64,000 nt of DNA, taken from assembly GCF_027107535.1 (NCBI RefSeq), contig NZ_CP114283.1, positions 992,001 to 1,056,000 on the forward strand, read 5' to 3'. The stretch comes from Streptomyces aurantiacus (GTDB taxonomy: Bacteria > Actinomycetota > Actinomycetes > Streptomycetales > Streptomycetaceae). Every line of letters starts with the position of its first letter. The first letter of the stretch is position 1. The notes below the pieces were generated by a model. It searched no databases. It saw only the letters and a list, made by a program, of their open reading frames with translations, and had not been told where the DNA came from. The translations under genes and the position numbers were made by a program. Below are positions 49,731 to 58,960 of this stretch, piece by piece.

Positions 49731-51140
49731 ATGAGCCGTATCGAAGCCCGACCCGACGAAGACATCGTGGCGACGGGCAGCCTCGCCGAGCGTCTCCTCG
49801 TGGGGCTGCCGGCCGAGGCGGTCCTCACCGACCCGGACGTCACCAGCTCGTACGCCAACGACATGGCCAGCTTCTGCGAGGCGGGTACCCCCGCCGTCGT
49901 CGTGCTGCCGCGCACCGTCGAGCAGGTCCAGCACGTCATGCGCGTCGCCACAGAACTACGCGTACCGGTCGTCCCGCAGGGCGCCCGCACGGGCCTGTCG
50001 GGCGCGGCCAACGCCTCCGAGGGCTGCATCGTGCTGTCCCTGGTCAAGATGGACCGGATCCTGGAGATCAGCCCCGTCGACCGGATCGCGGTGGTGGAAC
50101 CGGGCGTCGTCAACGCCACGCTCTCCCGGGCCGTCAACGAACTGGGCCTCTACTACCCGCCGGATCCCTCCAGCTGGGAGATGTGCACCATCGGCGGCAA
50201 CATCGGCACGGCCTCCGGCGGCCTGTGCTGTGTGAAGTACGGGGTGACGGCCGAGTACGTCCTCGGCCTGGACGTCGTCCTCGCCGACGGACGCCTGATG
50301 TCCACGGGCCGCCGCACGGCGAAGGGCGTCGCCGGTTACGACCTGACGCGTCTCTTCGTCGGCTCGGAGGGCTCGCTCGGGATCGTGGTCGGAGCGACCC
50401 TGACCCTGAAGCCCCGGCCTCCCCAGCAACTCGTCCTGGCAGCCGAGTTCGCGTCCGGGGCGGCCGCCTGCGACGCGGTCTGCCGGATCATGGAGGGCGG
50501 CCATGTGCCGTCCCTCCTGGAACTGATGGACCGCACGACGGTGAAGGCCGTCAACGACATGGCCGCCATGGGCCTCCCGGAGAGCACGGAGGCCCTGCTC
50601 CTCGCCGCCTTCGACACGCTCGACCCGGCCGCCGACCTCGCCGCCGTGGGCGCGCTGTGCGAGGCGGCCGGCGCCACCCAGGTCGTACCGGCGGAGGACG
50701 CGGCCGAGTCGGAACTGCTTCTCCAGGCCCGCCGGCTGTCGCTCACCGGGCTGGAGGCCGTCAAGGGCACGACGATGATCGACGACGTGTGCGTACCGCG
50801 CTCCAGGCTCGCCGAGATGCTCGAAGGGGTGGACCGGATCGCCGCGAAGTACCGGCTGACCATCGGCGTCGTCGCGCACGCGGGTGACGGCAACACCCAC
50901 CCGACGGTCTGCTTCGACGCGGGCGATCCGGACGAGTCCCGGCGTGCCCGGGAGTCCTTCGACGAGATCATGGCCCTGGGTCTGGAACTCGGCGGGACGA
51001 TCACCGGCGAGCACGGCGTGGGCGTCCTCAAGAAGGAGTGGCTGGCACGGGAGATCGGCCCGGTCGGTGTCGAGATGCAGCAGGCGGTCAAGACAGCCTT
51101 CGACCCGCTGGGCATCCTCAACCCGGGCAAGCTCTTCTGA
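49731..51140 (+). CDS. FAD-linked 2-hydroxyacid oxidase (GlcD / D-lactate dehydrogenase-like)
   Basis: The protein has 469 residues. ATG 49731 was chosen; GTG 49725 is in frame. The FAD_binding_4 domain spans about 50-190: AVVVLPRTVEQVQHVMRVA, VVPQGARTGLSGAANAS, MCTIGGNIGTASGGLCCVKYG. The C-terminal FAD-oxidase domain has VAHAGDGNTHPTV, GGTITGEHGVGVLKKEWL and FDPLGILNPGKLF, the family signature. It would oxidise glycolate or D-lactate to the 2-oxo acid. No GlcE/GlcF partner is adjacent. Confidence 0.88.
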   Translation: MSRIEARPDEDIVATGSLAERLLVGLPAEAVLTDPDVTSSYANDMASFCEAGTPAVVVLPRTVEQVQHVMRVATELRVPVVPQGARTGLSGAANASEGCIVLSLVKMDRILEISPVDRIAVVEPGVVNATLSRAVNELGLYYPPDPSSWEMCTIGGNIGTASGGLCCVKYGVTAEYVLGLDVVLADGRLMSTGRRTAKGVAGYDLTRLFVGSEGSLGIVVGATLTLKPRPPQQLVLAAEFASGAAACDAVCRIMEGGHVPSLLELMDRTTVKAVNDMAAMGLPESTEALLLAAFDTLDPAADLAAVGALCEAAGATQVVPAEDAAESELLLQARRLSLTGLEAVKGTTMIDDVCVPRSRLAEMLEGVDRIAAKYRLTIGVVAHAGDGNTHPTVCFDAGDPDESRRARESFDEIMALGLELGGTITGEHGVGVLKKEWLAREIGPVGVEMQQAVKTAFDPLGILNPGKLF

Positions 51141-51187
51141 GCCACCACCCCCTCCGCCCCCGGGTGGTCCCATCCCCCCGCGGGGTC

Positions 51188-51661
51188 TCACTCCCCGTCC
51201 CTGGACTCGTCCGAGGGCCACGGGTCGCGCAGCCACAGGTCGTCGGCGGGGGTCGGCGCGAGCAGCTCGGCGAGCCCGTCGTCGATACCGAGCTGCTCGG
51301 CCTCGGAGCCCGGTGGAACCGCCCGCAGGGTGCGCTCCAGCCAGGCCGACACCTGCGCGGCGGGCGCTTCGAGCAGGGCGTCCCCGTCGGGTGAACTCAG
51401 CGCCATCAGGACGACGCTGCGACCGGCGACCTTCGTCGGCCACACCCGCACATCCCCGTGCCCGCACGGCCGGAACACCCCCTCGACGAGCAGTTCGCGC
51501 GCGAACGTCCACTTCACGGGATGGTCGGTGCCGATGTGGAAGGTGACGTGCACGGCGTACGGATCGTCGGTGCGGTAGATCAGCAGAGCCGGGACCGGGA
51601 TGCTGCGCTCGGGGGACAGGACCAGCTTGAGCTCGAGCTCGCGTTCCACCACGGTGTACAT
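51188..51661 (-). CDS. ssgG: SsgA-like sporulation/cell-division regulator (SALP), probably SsgG
   Basis: The protein has 157 residues with an ATG start. VERELELKLVLSPERSIPVPALLIYRTDDPYAVHVTFHIG and VKWTFARELLVEGVFRPCGHGDVRVWP are the invariant core of the SALP family, found only in morphologically complex actinomycetes. These proteins control septum placement and sporulation. Assignment to ssgG rests on remembered gene order next to the glcD-like and TPR genes in S. coelicolor. The C-terminus is longer and more acidic than in SsgB. Confidence 0.85.
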   Translation of the reverse strand: MYTVVERELELKLVLSPERSIPVPALLIYRTDDPYAVHVTFHIGTDHPVKWTFARELLVEGVFRPCGHGDVRVWPTKVAGRSVVLMALSSPDGDALLEAPAAQVSAWLERTLRAVPPGSEAEQLGIDDGLAELLAPTPADDLWLRDPWPSDESRDGE

Positions 51662-51925
51662 GTCGCGGGTTTCCTCTCGTGTCCGGGGCCCTGTGGGCGG
51701 GCCCGTACGAGTGGAGAGGGCTCGGAGCGCGCAGCATTACGCCGGTTCGGAGAAGTTTTTCCGAGGGCTCGCGCGTAGGGCGCCCCTATACCTCGTGGCG
51801 GCCGGAAAACGTGGCGGAACCTTGCCCGAAGGGGGTAGGTACGCGAGGAGGGGCGGTGGTGGTTGCGCCGGTCTGATAGATGTGGACGCTCAACACGACC
51901 CCCGAGCAGATACGGGACGACGGAC

Positions 51926-53521
51926 ATGAGCGCCCCAACCCCGGCCCCCGGTGACGACAGGCCCCGCGAAGGGTATTACCCGGACCCGTCCATTCCTGGA
52001 TATGTCCGGTACTGGAACGGTGCCGCGTGGGTACCGGGCACCAGTCGGCCTTCGCCGGACGGCGGCGCACAGCTCTCGTCGTCCGCGGACGCGCAGCCCG
52101 CGCCCCTGTCCACGGAGGAGACGGGCCCGCACTTCTTCGACGAGGACCCGCCCGCCGCGGGCCCGTCACCGGCCGAGGCGCAGCACGGCAGCCGGCCCGA
52201 GCCGGCCACCGCGTGGGGCGCCGACCGTTCCCGGCAGAGCGGCTTCGGCGGCGATCCGGACCGCCGGGTCCGCTGGGGTTCACCGGACCCGCGCGTCCCG
52301 TCGGAGCCGGCCCCGTCCACGCAGCCCGAGGGCAGGTTGGACCACACGGACGGCACGGCCACGTTCCACCCGTCCGACTCCGAGGAGGACACCGGGGCGC
52401 CCACGCCTCCCGCCTCCGGCGGCACCGTGGTGTTCCGCAGGCCCAAGGGGCCGGTACGTCCCACCGGGGCGGCGGGGTCTTCGGGGACCGCGGGAGCGGC
52501 CGGTGCCATGGGCGCCGGGCGCGCGCACGTCGCGGGCACGCCCGGTGGGGCACGCGCCAACAACCCGGGCACGGACGCCGCGGCCGCGGCTCCGGCCGGC
52601 GCCGACGGCTCCGCCGGTCCCGGCGTACCCGGCTCCCGCGAACCCCTCGCGTCCGAGGGCACGATGGCCTTCCGGGCCATGACGCCGCGAGCGGGACAGC
52701 AGCGCGGGGCACAGCCCTCCACGGCCCAGAAAGCAGCGGCCCAGGGCCCAGCGGCCCAGACACCGACCAGCCCTGCTCCGGGAGCCGCCGCCCAGGGAGC
52801 CGCCGCCCAGGCCTCCGTGGCAGCCTCCCCGGCCGCTCCGGCCGCCCCCCAGCAGTCCGCTGCCGGTGTGCCCCCGCAGTCCGGTGCCCAGGCGCCCATG
52901 AGCGCGGGCCTCGGCGGCGGACAGCCCTCCTGGGCCCAGCAGGTGCACCGGCTGGCCGGGCCGGACGAGGAGCAGCCCGTCGTGCCGTGGAAGCCGGTGC
53001 GGGAGGACCCGTTCCAGGCGGTCGCCCGCTCCCAGGCGAACGCGCGCCCGGCGGGGCTCGGGAAGCGCTTCGCCGCCCGGCTCGTGGACACGCTCGTACT
53101 GGCCGCGGTCACCGGCGCGGCCGCCGTTCCCCTGGGGACCAGAGCTCTCGACCACGTCAACGAGAAGATCGACGCGGCCAAGCTCTCCGGCGAGACGGTC
53201 ACGGTCTGGCTGCTGGACGGCACGACCGCCCTCTACCTCGGCGCCGTCCTGGGCGTGCTGATCGTCTTCGGCGTCCTCTACGAGGCGCTGCCCACCGCCA
53301 AGTGGGGCCGCACCCTCGGCAAGAAGCTGTGCGGCCTGCAGGTGCGGGACATCGAGGGCGGCGACCCGCCGTCGTTCGGCCTGGCCCTGCGCCGCTGGCT
53401 CGTCTACAGCGTCCCGGGTGTCCTCGTCATCGGTGTCGTGGGTGTCGTGTGGGGTCTGTTCGACCGTCCGTGGCGCCAGTGCTGGCACGACAAGGCGGCC
53501 CACACGTTCGTCGCCGGCTGA
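51926..53521 (+). CDS. RDD-family membrane protein with DUF2510 and long disordered linker
   Basis: The protein has 531 residues. ATG 51926 starts a DUF2510-type segment (GYYPDPSIPGYVRYWNGAAWV). About 330 residues of Ala/Pro/Gly-rich linker with repeated AAAQG/AAQ elements follow. The C-terminal RDD domain begins at ARPAGLGKRFAARLVDTLVLAAVTGAA, continues through PTAKWGRTLGKKLCGLQVRDIEGG, and ends with DRPWRQCWHDKAAHTFVAG. RDD proteins are small integral membrane proteins, some acting in ion transport. The next RDD gene follows in the same direction after 61 bp. Confidence 0.85.
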   Translation: MSAPTPAPGDDRPREGYYPDPSIPGYVRYWNGAAWVPGTSRPSPDGGAQLSSSADAQPAPLSTEETGPHFFDEDPPAAGPSPAEAQHGSRPEPATAWGADRSRQSGFGGDPDRRVRWGSPDPRVPSEPAPSTQPEGRLDHTDGTATFHPSDSEEDTGAPTPPASGGTVVFRRPKGPVRPTGAAGSSGTAGAAGAMGAGRAHVAGTPGGARANNPGTDAAAAAPAGADGSAGPGVPGSREPLASEGTMAFRAMTPRAGQQRGAQPSTAQKAAAQGPAAQTPTSPAPGAAAQGAAAQASVAASPAAPAAPQQSAAGVPPQSGAQAPMSAGLGGGQPSWAQQVHRLAGPDEEQPVVPWKPVREDPFQAVARSQANARPAGLGKRFAARLVDTLVLAAVTGAAAVPLGTRALDHVNEKIDAAKLSGETVTVWLLDGTTALYLGAVLGVLIVFGVLYEALPTAKWGRTLGKKLCGLQVRDIEGGDPPSFGLALRRWLVYSVPGVLVIGVVGVVWGLFDRPWRQCWHDKAAHTFVAG

Positions 53522-53582
53522 CAGGTACTCCGGACGGCCGTCCCCCATTGCGCAGTCGCGGGGTTCGCGGTCGACTCGGGGC

Positions 53583-54353
53583 ATGACGACCGAGCCGCCG
53601 CCCCCGCCGGACGACGATCCGTTCAGGAAGCCGCCGGACGACGATCCGTTTCAGAAGCAGCCGCCGGCGCCCGGACAGGGCGACGGCACCCCGCACGGCA
53701 CCCCGCCGCCCGGCTCCCCGGGCGCGGGCGGCGACGCCGGCGGCGCGGGCCAGGGCCCCCCGTACGGCAGTCCCCCGTACGGCAGTCCCCCGTACGGTGA
53801 ACAGCCCCCGCAGGGCGGTGACCCCTACGGCGCCACACCACCGCCCTACGGGGGCGGAGGTGACCCCTACGGCGGTGGCCCGTACGCCAACGACCCGCTG
53901 GCCGGGATGCCACCGCTCGCCGACAGCGGCAAGCGCGTGCTCGCGCGGATCATCGACATGGTCCTCGTCATCATCGTGGTGTGGCTGCTGACGTGGGGCT
54001 TCGGCGTCAACGAGTACGACGTCGACACGGACAAGATCGAGTACGGCAAGTCCTTCGGGCAGTCCCTGATCGCCCTGCTGCTCTACGTCGGCTACGACAC
54101 CTTCATGACCACCAGGTCGGGACAGACCCTCGGCAAGAAGTGGCTGCATCTGCGGGTGGCGAACCTCGACAACGGCTCCACGCCCTCCACGCAGACCTCA
54201 CTGGTCCGAGCGCTGGTGCTGTGGGTGCCGTTCGCGTTCTGCTGCGCGTGCATCTGGACCGCCATCACGGGCGGCTGGAGCTTCTTCGACAAGCCGTACA
54301 AGCAGGGCCTGCACGACAAGGCGGCGAAAACAGTGGTGGTCAGCACCGACTGA
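53583..54353 (+). CDS. RDD-family membrane protein with Pro/Gly-rich N-terminus
   Basis: The protein has 256 residues. The first roughly 110 are disordered, with DDDPF repeats and PPYGS repeats. The RDD domain then starts at SGKRVLARIIDMVLVIIVVWLL, includes TTRSGQTLGKKWLHLRVANLDNG, and ends at FFDKPYKQGLHDKAAKTVVVS. It is a smaller relative of the preceding protein and probably arose by duplication. The function is unknown. Confidence 0.85.
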   Translation: MTTEPPPPPDDDPFRKPPDDDPFQKQPPAPGQGDGTPHGTPPPGSPGAGGDAGGAGQGPPYGSPPYGSPPYGEQPPQGGDPYGATPPPYGGGGDPYGGGPYANDPLAGMPPLADSGKRVLARIIDMVLVIIVVWLLTWGFGVNEYDVDTDKIEYGKSFGQSLIALLLYVGYDTFMTTRSGQTLGKKWLHLRVANLDNGSTPSTQTSLVRALVLWVPFAFCCACIWTAITGGWSFFDKPYKQGLHDKAAKTVVVSTD

Positions 54354-54378
54354 GCCGACGGGCGGCGGCCGACGGACG

Positions 54379-54430
54379 GCGGCACGGAACCGGCGGGCCC
54401 GTGAGAACGGGACCGCCGGTTCCGTGCCGC
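54379..54430. terminator. Long bidirectional terminator between the RDD gene and the small membrane gene
   Basis: An 18-bp stem (54379-54396 with 54413-54430) continues, after a 1x1 mismatch, into CCCGT/ACGGG with a GAGA tetraloop. Confidence 0.8.
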
Positions 54431-54490
54431 TTCATGCCACTTGGTGCCGCTACGTGTCGAGGAATCGGTGACCCGGTGGCGGGCGCCGCG

Positions 54491-54796
54491 TCAGGCGCGC
54501 TCGCGGACCGGTTCGGGCGCGCCGGCGACGCTGACGGTCTCGCGCCGCGCCGGAACACGCTGTTCCGTGACGGCGACGGGCGAGGGGCGGGCGACGGACG
54601 CCGCCGGGGCGACGGCCGCGGCGGGTTTCGGGACGGGAACCGTCATGGCCACGAGGAGTCCGAGCACGAGGGCGGAGAGCGTGATGACCACGATCCCCAG
54701 GCCTGAACTCGTCTGTGACAGCAGCAGCATGGCGAGCGTGGAGAAGATCACGGTGCAGGAACCGTAGGCGAGCTGTGCGGCGGTCGGACGAGGCAT
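54491..54796 (-). CDS. Small membrane protein of unknown function
   Basis: The protein has 101 residues. ATG 54796 was chosen over an upstream in-frame start lacking coding character. Two hydrophobic helices (QLAYGSCTVIFSTLAMLLLS and GLGIVVITLSALVLGLLVAMTV) are followed by an Ala/Pro/Val-rich cytoplasmic tail. Similar small membrane proteins are common in streptomycetes. No function is recognised. Confidence 0.7.
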   Translation of the reverse strand: MPRPTAAQLAYGSCTVIFSTLAMLLLSQTSSGLGIVVITLSALVLGLLVAMTVPVPKPAAAVAPAASVARPSPVAVTEQRVPARRETVSVAGAPEPVRERA

Positions 54797-55265
54797 GGCA
54801 GTTCCGTCCTCGGGATGGGGGTCTCCCCCCGTGCCTCTCGCGATGGGGGAGGGTGCGGATAGGAATCTGGGGTGCGACAACGGTGTCCGCTTGGCAAATC
54901 ACCGGAAATCCGGCGCGCCGCCAACCGACTCTATTCGGCTGTCTGCCCTAGCGGAACGAGCAGTAAGCGTGACCTAACCCACGGTGCCGGTGCACAGGGG
55001 GCGCACGGAGTCATGACGCCTGCCAACCCGACTGTCGAACGCGCCTGTTGAGCGCTGTACGGATGGGCCGTGAGCGGACGGGTGCCAGTGCGCGGCGCGC
55101 GGCCGCCGGTGCATAGCTCACTTGACCTGTGCAAGTCAAGGTCTGTCTTTTCTCCTTCAACTCCGATCGAATGTCGTCACTTGTGACGCGCATAGAGCGC
55201 GCGCGGACTCCATAACCTGGACACCCTCCTTCCGCGCGCCCGTGCGCAAGGGAGGACTGCCTCAA
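54797..55265. other. Regulatory region of about 470 bp upstream of the M6 metalloprotease gene
   Basis: No gene is seen. There are two inverted repeats. CTTGAC-n8-GTCAAG lies at 55121-55140, and CGTCAC-TT-GTGACG lies at 55175-55188. A GGAGGA ribosome binding site is at 55251-55256. The repeats are candidate operators for the protease gene. Confidence 0.5.
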
Positions 55266-57614
55266 GTGACCAGCAGACCATGGACGTTCAGAGCTGCCGC
55301 AGTGGGTGTGGCGCTCGCAGCGGCCGCGGCCACGTTCTCGACCTTCGCGGTGGCGCAGGCCGCCGACGGCGACCAGCCGACGGCAGCCGCGAACCGGCAG
55401 GACCCGGCACGTGCCGACGACCACGCCGACCACGAGCACGACCTCAAGGGCCCGCTGACCGATCGTCAGGAAGCCCAGCGGGAAGAGGCCCTCAAGAGGG
55501 TCATAGCCGGTGACGCCAAGGTCACCGATCGCGGCGGCTCGCAGGTCGTGAAGCTCCAGAACGGCAAGTACGTGGAGCTCGGCCGGGAGAAGACCGACCA
55601 GATCTTCACGGTTCTCGTGGAGTTCGGCGACAAGGTGGACAGCCGCTACGGCGGCACCCCCGGCCCGCTGCACAACCAGATAGCCAAGCCGGACCGTGCC
55701 GAGGACAACAGCACGGCCTGGCAGGCGGACTACAACAAGAAGCACTTCGAAGAGCTCTACTTCGGCACCGGCAAGGGTGTCGAGTCGATGAAGAAGTACT
55801 ACGAGAAGCAGTCCTCGGGCCGCTACTCCATCGCCGGCGCGGTCTCCGACTGGGTGAAGGTGCCCTACAACGAGGCCCGCTACGGCTCCAACAAGTGCGA
55901 CCCCGACACCTGCGCGTGGAACGCCGTCGCCGACGGTGTCACCGCCTGGGTCGACGCCCAGAAGGCCGCGGGCAAGTCCGACGCCGCCATCAAGTCCGAG
56001 CTGGCCGCCTACGACAAGTGGGACCGCAACGACTTCGACGGCGACGGCAACTTCAACGAGCCCGACGGCTACATCGACCACTTCCAGATCGTGCACGCCG
56101 GTGAGGACGAGTCCGCGGGCGGCGGCGCACAGGGCGAGGACGCCATCTGGGCCCACCGCTGGTACGCGTTCGGCACGGACGCCGGTGCCACCGGCCCCGC
56201 GGGCAACAAGATGGGTGGCGCGCCGATCGGCGACTCCGGCATCTGGGTCGGCGACTACACGATCCAGCCGGAGAACGGCGGACTCGGTGTCTTCGCCCAC
56301 GAGTACGGCCACGACCTGGGTCTGCCGGACCACTACGACACCACCAACACCGCCGAGAACTCCACCGCCTTCTGGACCCTCATGTCCTCCGGTTCCTGGC
56401 TCGGCACCGGCAAGGACAACATCGGTGACCTGCCCGGCGACATGACCGCCTGGGACAAGCTCCAGCTCGGCTGGCTGAAGTACGACACGGCCAAGGCCGC
56501 GACGCGCTCCACCCACAAGCTGGGCGTGGCGGAGTACAACACGAAGAACGCGCAGGCGCTGGTGGTCGAGCTGCCGAAGAAGGCGGTCGCCACCGAGGTC
56601 GTCACCCCGGCTCAGGGCGCCACCCAGTGGTGGAGCGGCAGCGCGAACAACCTCAAGAACACGCTGACCCGTTCCGTGGACCTCACCGGCAAGTCCTCGG
56701 CCACGCTGACCCTCGACGGCTGGTACGACATCGAGACGGACTTCGACTACCTCTACACCGAGGTCTCCACCGACGGCGGCGCCAAGTGGACGCCGGTCGA
56801 CGGCACGGTCGACGGCGAGGCCATCCCGCGTGACGCCAGCGGCAGCCCCGCGCTGACCGGCACCGTGGACGCGTACAAGAAGCTGTCGTACCCGCTCGAC
56901 GCCTACGCGGGCAAGAAGATCGACCTGCGCTTCCGCTACTCCACCGACGGCGGCGTGGCCCAGAAGGGCTTCGCGGCGGACCGGATCACCGTCACCGCCG
57001 ACGGCAGCGCGGTCTTCTCGGACAACGCCGAGACCGCCGACGCCGCGTGGAAGGCCACCGGGTTCTCCCGGATCGGCGCGTCCTTCACCAAGGACTACGC
57101 GCAGTACTACATCGCCGAGAACCGCCAGTACGTGTCGTACGACAAGACCCTCAAGGTCGGCCCGTACAACTTCGGCTTCGCGAACACGCGTCCGTCCTGG
57201 GTGGAGCACTTCCCGTACCAGAACGGTCTGCTGATCTGGAAGTGGGACACCTCCCAGCGGGACAACAACGTCAGCCAGCACAAGGGCACCGGCCTGCTGC
57301 TGCCGGTCGACGCCCACCCGAAGGCGATGAAGTGGGCCGACGGCACGGTGATGCGCAACCGCATCCAGTCGTACGACTCGCCCTTCAGCAAGTACCGCAC
57401 GGACGGCTTCACGCTGCACAAGGCGGACGTCGCCACGAAGATCAAGTCGCTCCCGGGCAACCGGATCTTCAACGACCGCACGAACACCTACTACGACGAG
57501 ACCAACCCGACCGCGGGTGTCAAGATCACTGACACCAACACCAAGATCGCGATCGTCCGGGAGCCCCGCGACGGCTCGTCGATCACGGTGAAGGTCTCGG
57601 CCGCGACGAAGTAG
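55266..57614 (+). CDS. Secreted M6 metalloprotease (immune inhibitor A family)
   Basis: The protein has 782 residues. GTG 55266 was chosen, with GGAGGA upstream. Signal peptide SRPWTFRAAAVGVALAAAAA is cleaved near AQA. A propeptide-like segment (HEHDLKGPLTDRQEAQREEALKR) and the conserved VLVEFGDKVDSRYGG follow. The zinc site HEYGHDLGLPDHYD (H345, E346, H349) is intact. The downstream beta domain (WWSGSANNLKNTLTRSVDLTGKSSATL) and an immune-inhibitor-A C-terminal region complete the family architecture. It degrades extracellular protein. It is monocistronic, with a strong terminator. Confidence 0.92.
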   Translation: MTSRPWTFRAAAVGVALAAAAATFSTFAVAQAADGDQPTAAANRQDPARADDHADHEHDLKGPLTDRQEAQREEALKRVIAGDAKVTDRGGSQVVKLQNGKYVELGREKTDQIFTVLVEFGDKVDSRYGGTPGPLHNQIAKPDRAEDNSTAWQADYNKKHFEELYFGTGKGVESMKKYYEKQSSGRYSIAGAVSDWVKVPYNEARYGSNKCDPDTCAWNAVADGVTAWVDAQKAAGKSDAAIKSELAAYDKWDRNDFDGDGNFNEPDGYIDHFQIVHAGEDESAGGGAQGEDAIWAHRWYAFGTDAGATGPAGNKMGGAPIGDSGIWVGDYTIQPENGGLGVFAHEYGHDLGLPDHYDTTNTAENSTAFWTLMSSGSWLGTGKDNIGDLPGDMTAWDKLQLGWLKYDTAKAATRSTHKLGVAEYNTKNAQALVVELPKKAVATEVVTPAQGATQWWSGSANNLKNTLTRSVDLTGKSSATLTLDGWYDIETDFDYLYTEVSTDGGAKWTPVDGTVDGEAIPRDASGSPALTGTVDAYKKLSYPLDAYAGKKIDLRFRYSTDGGVAQKGFAADRITVTADGSAVFSDNAETADAAWKATGFSRIGASFTKDYAQYYIAENRQYVSYDKTLKVGPYNFGFANTRPSWVEHFPYQNGLLIWKWDTSQRDNNVSQHKGTGLLLPVDAHPKAMKWADGTVMRNRIQSYDSPFSKYRTDGFTLHKADVATKIKSLPGNRIFNDRTNTYYDETNPTAGVKITDTNTKIAIVREPRDGSSITVKVSAATK

Positions 57615-57636
57615 ACAGCGTTTTCGCAGGTCAAAC

Positions 57637-57678
57637 CATGATCGGCCGCAACCCTCTGGCGGGTTGCGGCCGATCGTG
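57637..57678 (+). terminator. Terminator after the M6 protease gene
   Basis: Perfect 15-bp stem (57640-57654 with 57661-57675) plus weaker outer pairs, loop TCTGGC, followed by GTGTTT. Confidence 0.85.
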
Positions 57679-57735
57679 TTTAGGTGCGTCCTGTGGCTCT
57701 CTTATTGACACCGAATCTCACGGGGGTGTGACTGC

Positions 57736-58044
57736 ATGGCCGCAGGAGGTTTCTGCAAGCTGCCGAACGGGATGGTGGTGGTGGCGTTGAACCTGCCCAG
57801 CCCGTCCGCCGCGGGCAGCGGCTCGGTACGCGTCCTCGTGCATGCCCACAACCGCGCCCGCGCCCTGACGCGACTGCGCAACCTGGGCATGCGGGCGGTG
57901 TACCTGCGTGGCAACGCGGAGCCTCCGACCCCGGACGAGATCACCGCGGTCCTGCACCACCCCGACGGCCTCATATGGCGCACGGCACCGGGCGCCGAAG
58001 CCCGCGCCGAGCTCTGGCATCCGATCCGCGCACTGATGCGGTAG
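57736..58044 (+). CDS. Conserved small hypothetical protein
   Basis: The protein has 102 residues with an ATG start. It shows an alternating alpha/beta composition (GGFCKLPNGMVVVALNLPSP, VRVLVHAHNRARALTRLRNLGMRAVYLRGNAEPPTPDEI) with no membrane segment or signal. Nothing identifies its function. Coding quality and isolation between a terminator and the pncA gene suggest a genuine single gene. Confidence 0.6.
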   Translation: MAAGGFCKLPNGMVVVALNLPSPSAAGSGSVRVLVHAHNRARALTRLRNLGMRAVYLRGNAEPPTPDEITAVLHHPDGLIWRTAPGAEARAELWHPIRALMR

Positions 58045-58091
58045 CGCTCCGCTCGGCCGGGTGCTTCGTCTGCGGGTTCGTCGGGGCTGGG

Positions 58092-58111
58092 CGCGCAGTT
58101 CCCCGCGCCCC
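58092..58111 (+). repeat. Dispersed repeat copy flanking the 3' end of pncA
   Basis: GCGCAGTTCCCCGCGCCCCT preceded by GGGGCTGGGC, just beyond the pncA stop. A second copy lies on the other side of pncA at about 58778. Confidence 0.8.
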
Positions 58112-58124
58112 TGTCGGGCCCCGG

Positions 58125-58709
58125 TCAGACGACCGGCTTGCCGCTCAGCTCCACGCCCGCCTCGCGCAGCTCCTCCAGGGCCCGCGCGGTGGTCTCCTCG
58201 GCCACACCCGCCGTCAGGTCGAGCAGCACCTGCGTACGGAAGCCCTCGCGGGCCGCGTCCAGGGCGGTGGCGCGGACGCAGTGGTCGGTGGCGATGCCCA
58301 CGACGTCGACCTCGGTGATCTCACGGGCGCGCAGCCAGTCGCCCAGCGGGACGCCGTTCTCGTCGGCACCCTCGAAGCCGCTGTAGGCCGCCGAGTACGC
58401 GCCCTTGTCGAAGACGGTGTCGATCGCGCCGGACGCGACCGCCGGAGCGAAGTTCGGGTGGAAGCCCACGCCCTCGGTGCCGGCCACGCAGTGCGCGGGC
58501 CAGGAGTGGACGTAGTCGGGGTTGTCGGCGAAGTGGCCGCCGGGCGCGATGTGGTGGTCCCGGGTGGCCACCACATGGCGGTAGCCGGCGGGGGCCTGCC
58601 CGATCAGTTCCGTGATCGCGGCGGCGACGTCGGCGCCGCCGGGCACCGCGAGGCTGCCTCCCTCGCAGAAGTCGTTCTGGACGTCTACGACGATCAGGGC
58701 GCGGCGCAT
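58125..58709 (-). CDS. pncA: Nicotinamidase
   Basis: The protein has 194 residues. ATG 58709 starts the family motif RRALIVVDVQNDF. The catalytic triad is D9 (VVDVQND), K102 (FDKGAYS) and C144 (ATDHCVRATA). Metal-binding residues are D51 and nearby His residues in RDHHIAPGGH. It hydrolyses nicotinamide to nicotinate for NAD salvage, feeding pncB, which lies just upstream on the same strand. The gene is bracketed by two copies of a dispersed repeat. Confidence 0.93.
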   Translation of the reverse strand: MRRALIVVDVQNDFCEGGSLAVPGGADVAAAITELIGQAPAGYRHVVATRDHHIAPGGHFADNPDYVHSWPAHCVAGTEGVGFHPNFAPAVASGAIDTVFDKGAYSAAYSGFEGADENGVPLGDWLRAREITEVDVVGIATDHCVRATALDAAREGFRTQVLLDLTAGVAEETTARALEELREAGVELSGKPVV

Positions 58710-58775
58710 GTCGGTGTCCTTCTGCCTGGCGCTCCGCGGGGAGCGGTTCGTGGTCTGCGGGTGCATGGGGGCTGG

Positions 58776-58795
58776 TCGCGCAGTTACCCGCGCCC
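58776..58795 (+). repeat. Dispersed repeat copy upstream of pncA
   Basis: GCGCAGTTACCCGCGCCCCT, preceded by TCTGCGGGTGCATGGGGGCTGG; it differs from the 58092 copy by one base in the core and shares its upstream TCTGCGGGT and GGGGCTGG blocks. Confidence 0.8.
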
Positions 58796-58960
58796 CTGGC
58801 GGGGCGCGACCGTGTGACCGGGCCCGGAGCGTTCACGATGTGGGCGGGAGGGGCGGTCGTTGCCGTTGCCTTTCCCGGCTCACCGCCCGTTCATGCCCGT
58901 TCGGACCCGGGGTGGCCTGAGGCGTGCCCCGGCCACGCCTCGGGCCCGGGCACACCCGTC

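Noticed and set aside
58092..58795. Composite transposon around pncA
   Set aside because: The flanking repeats are short, have no transposase, and pncA has normal codon use and a normal neighbour (pncB).
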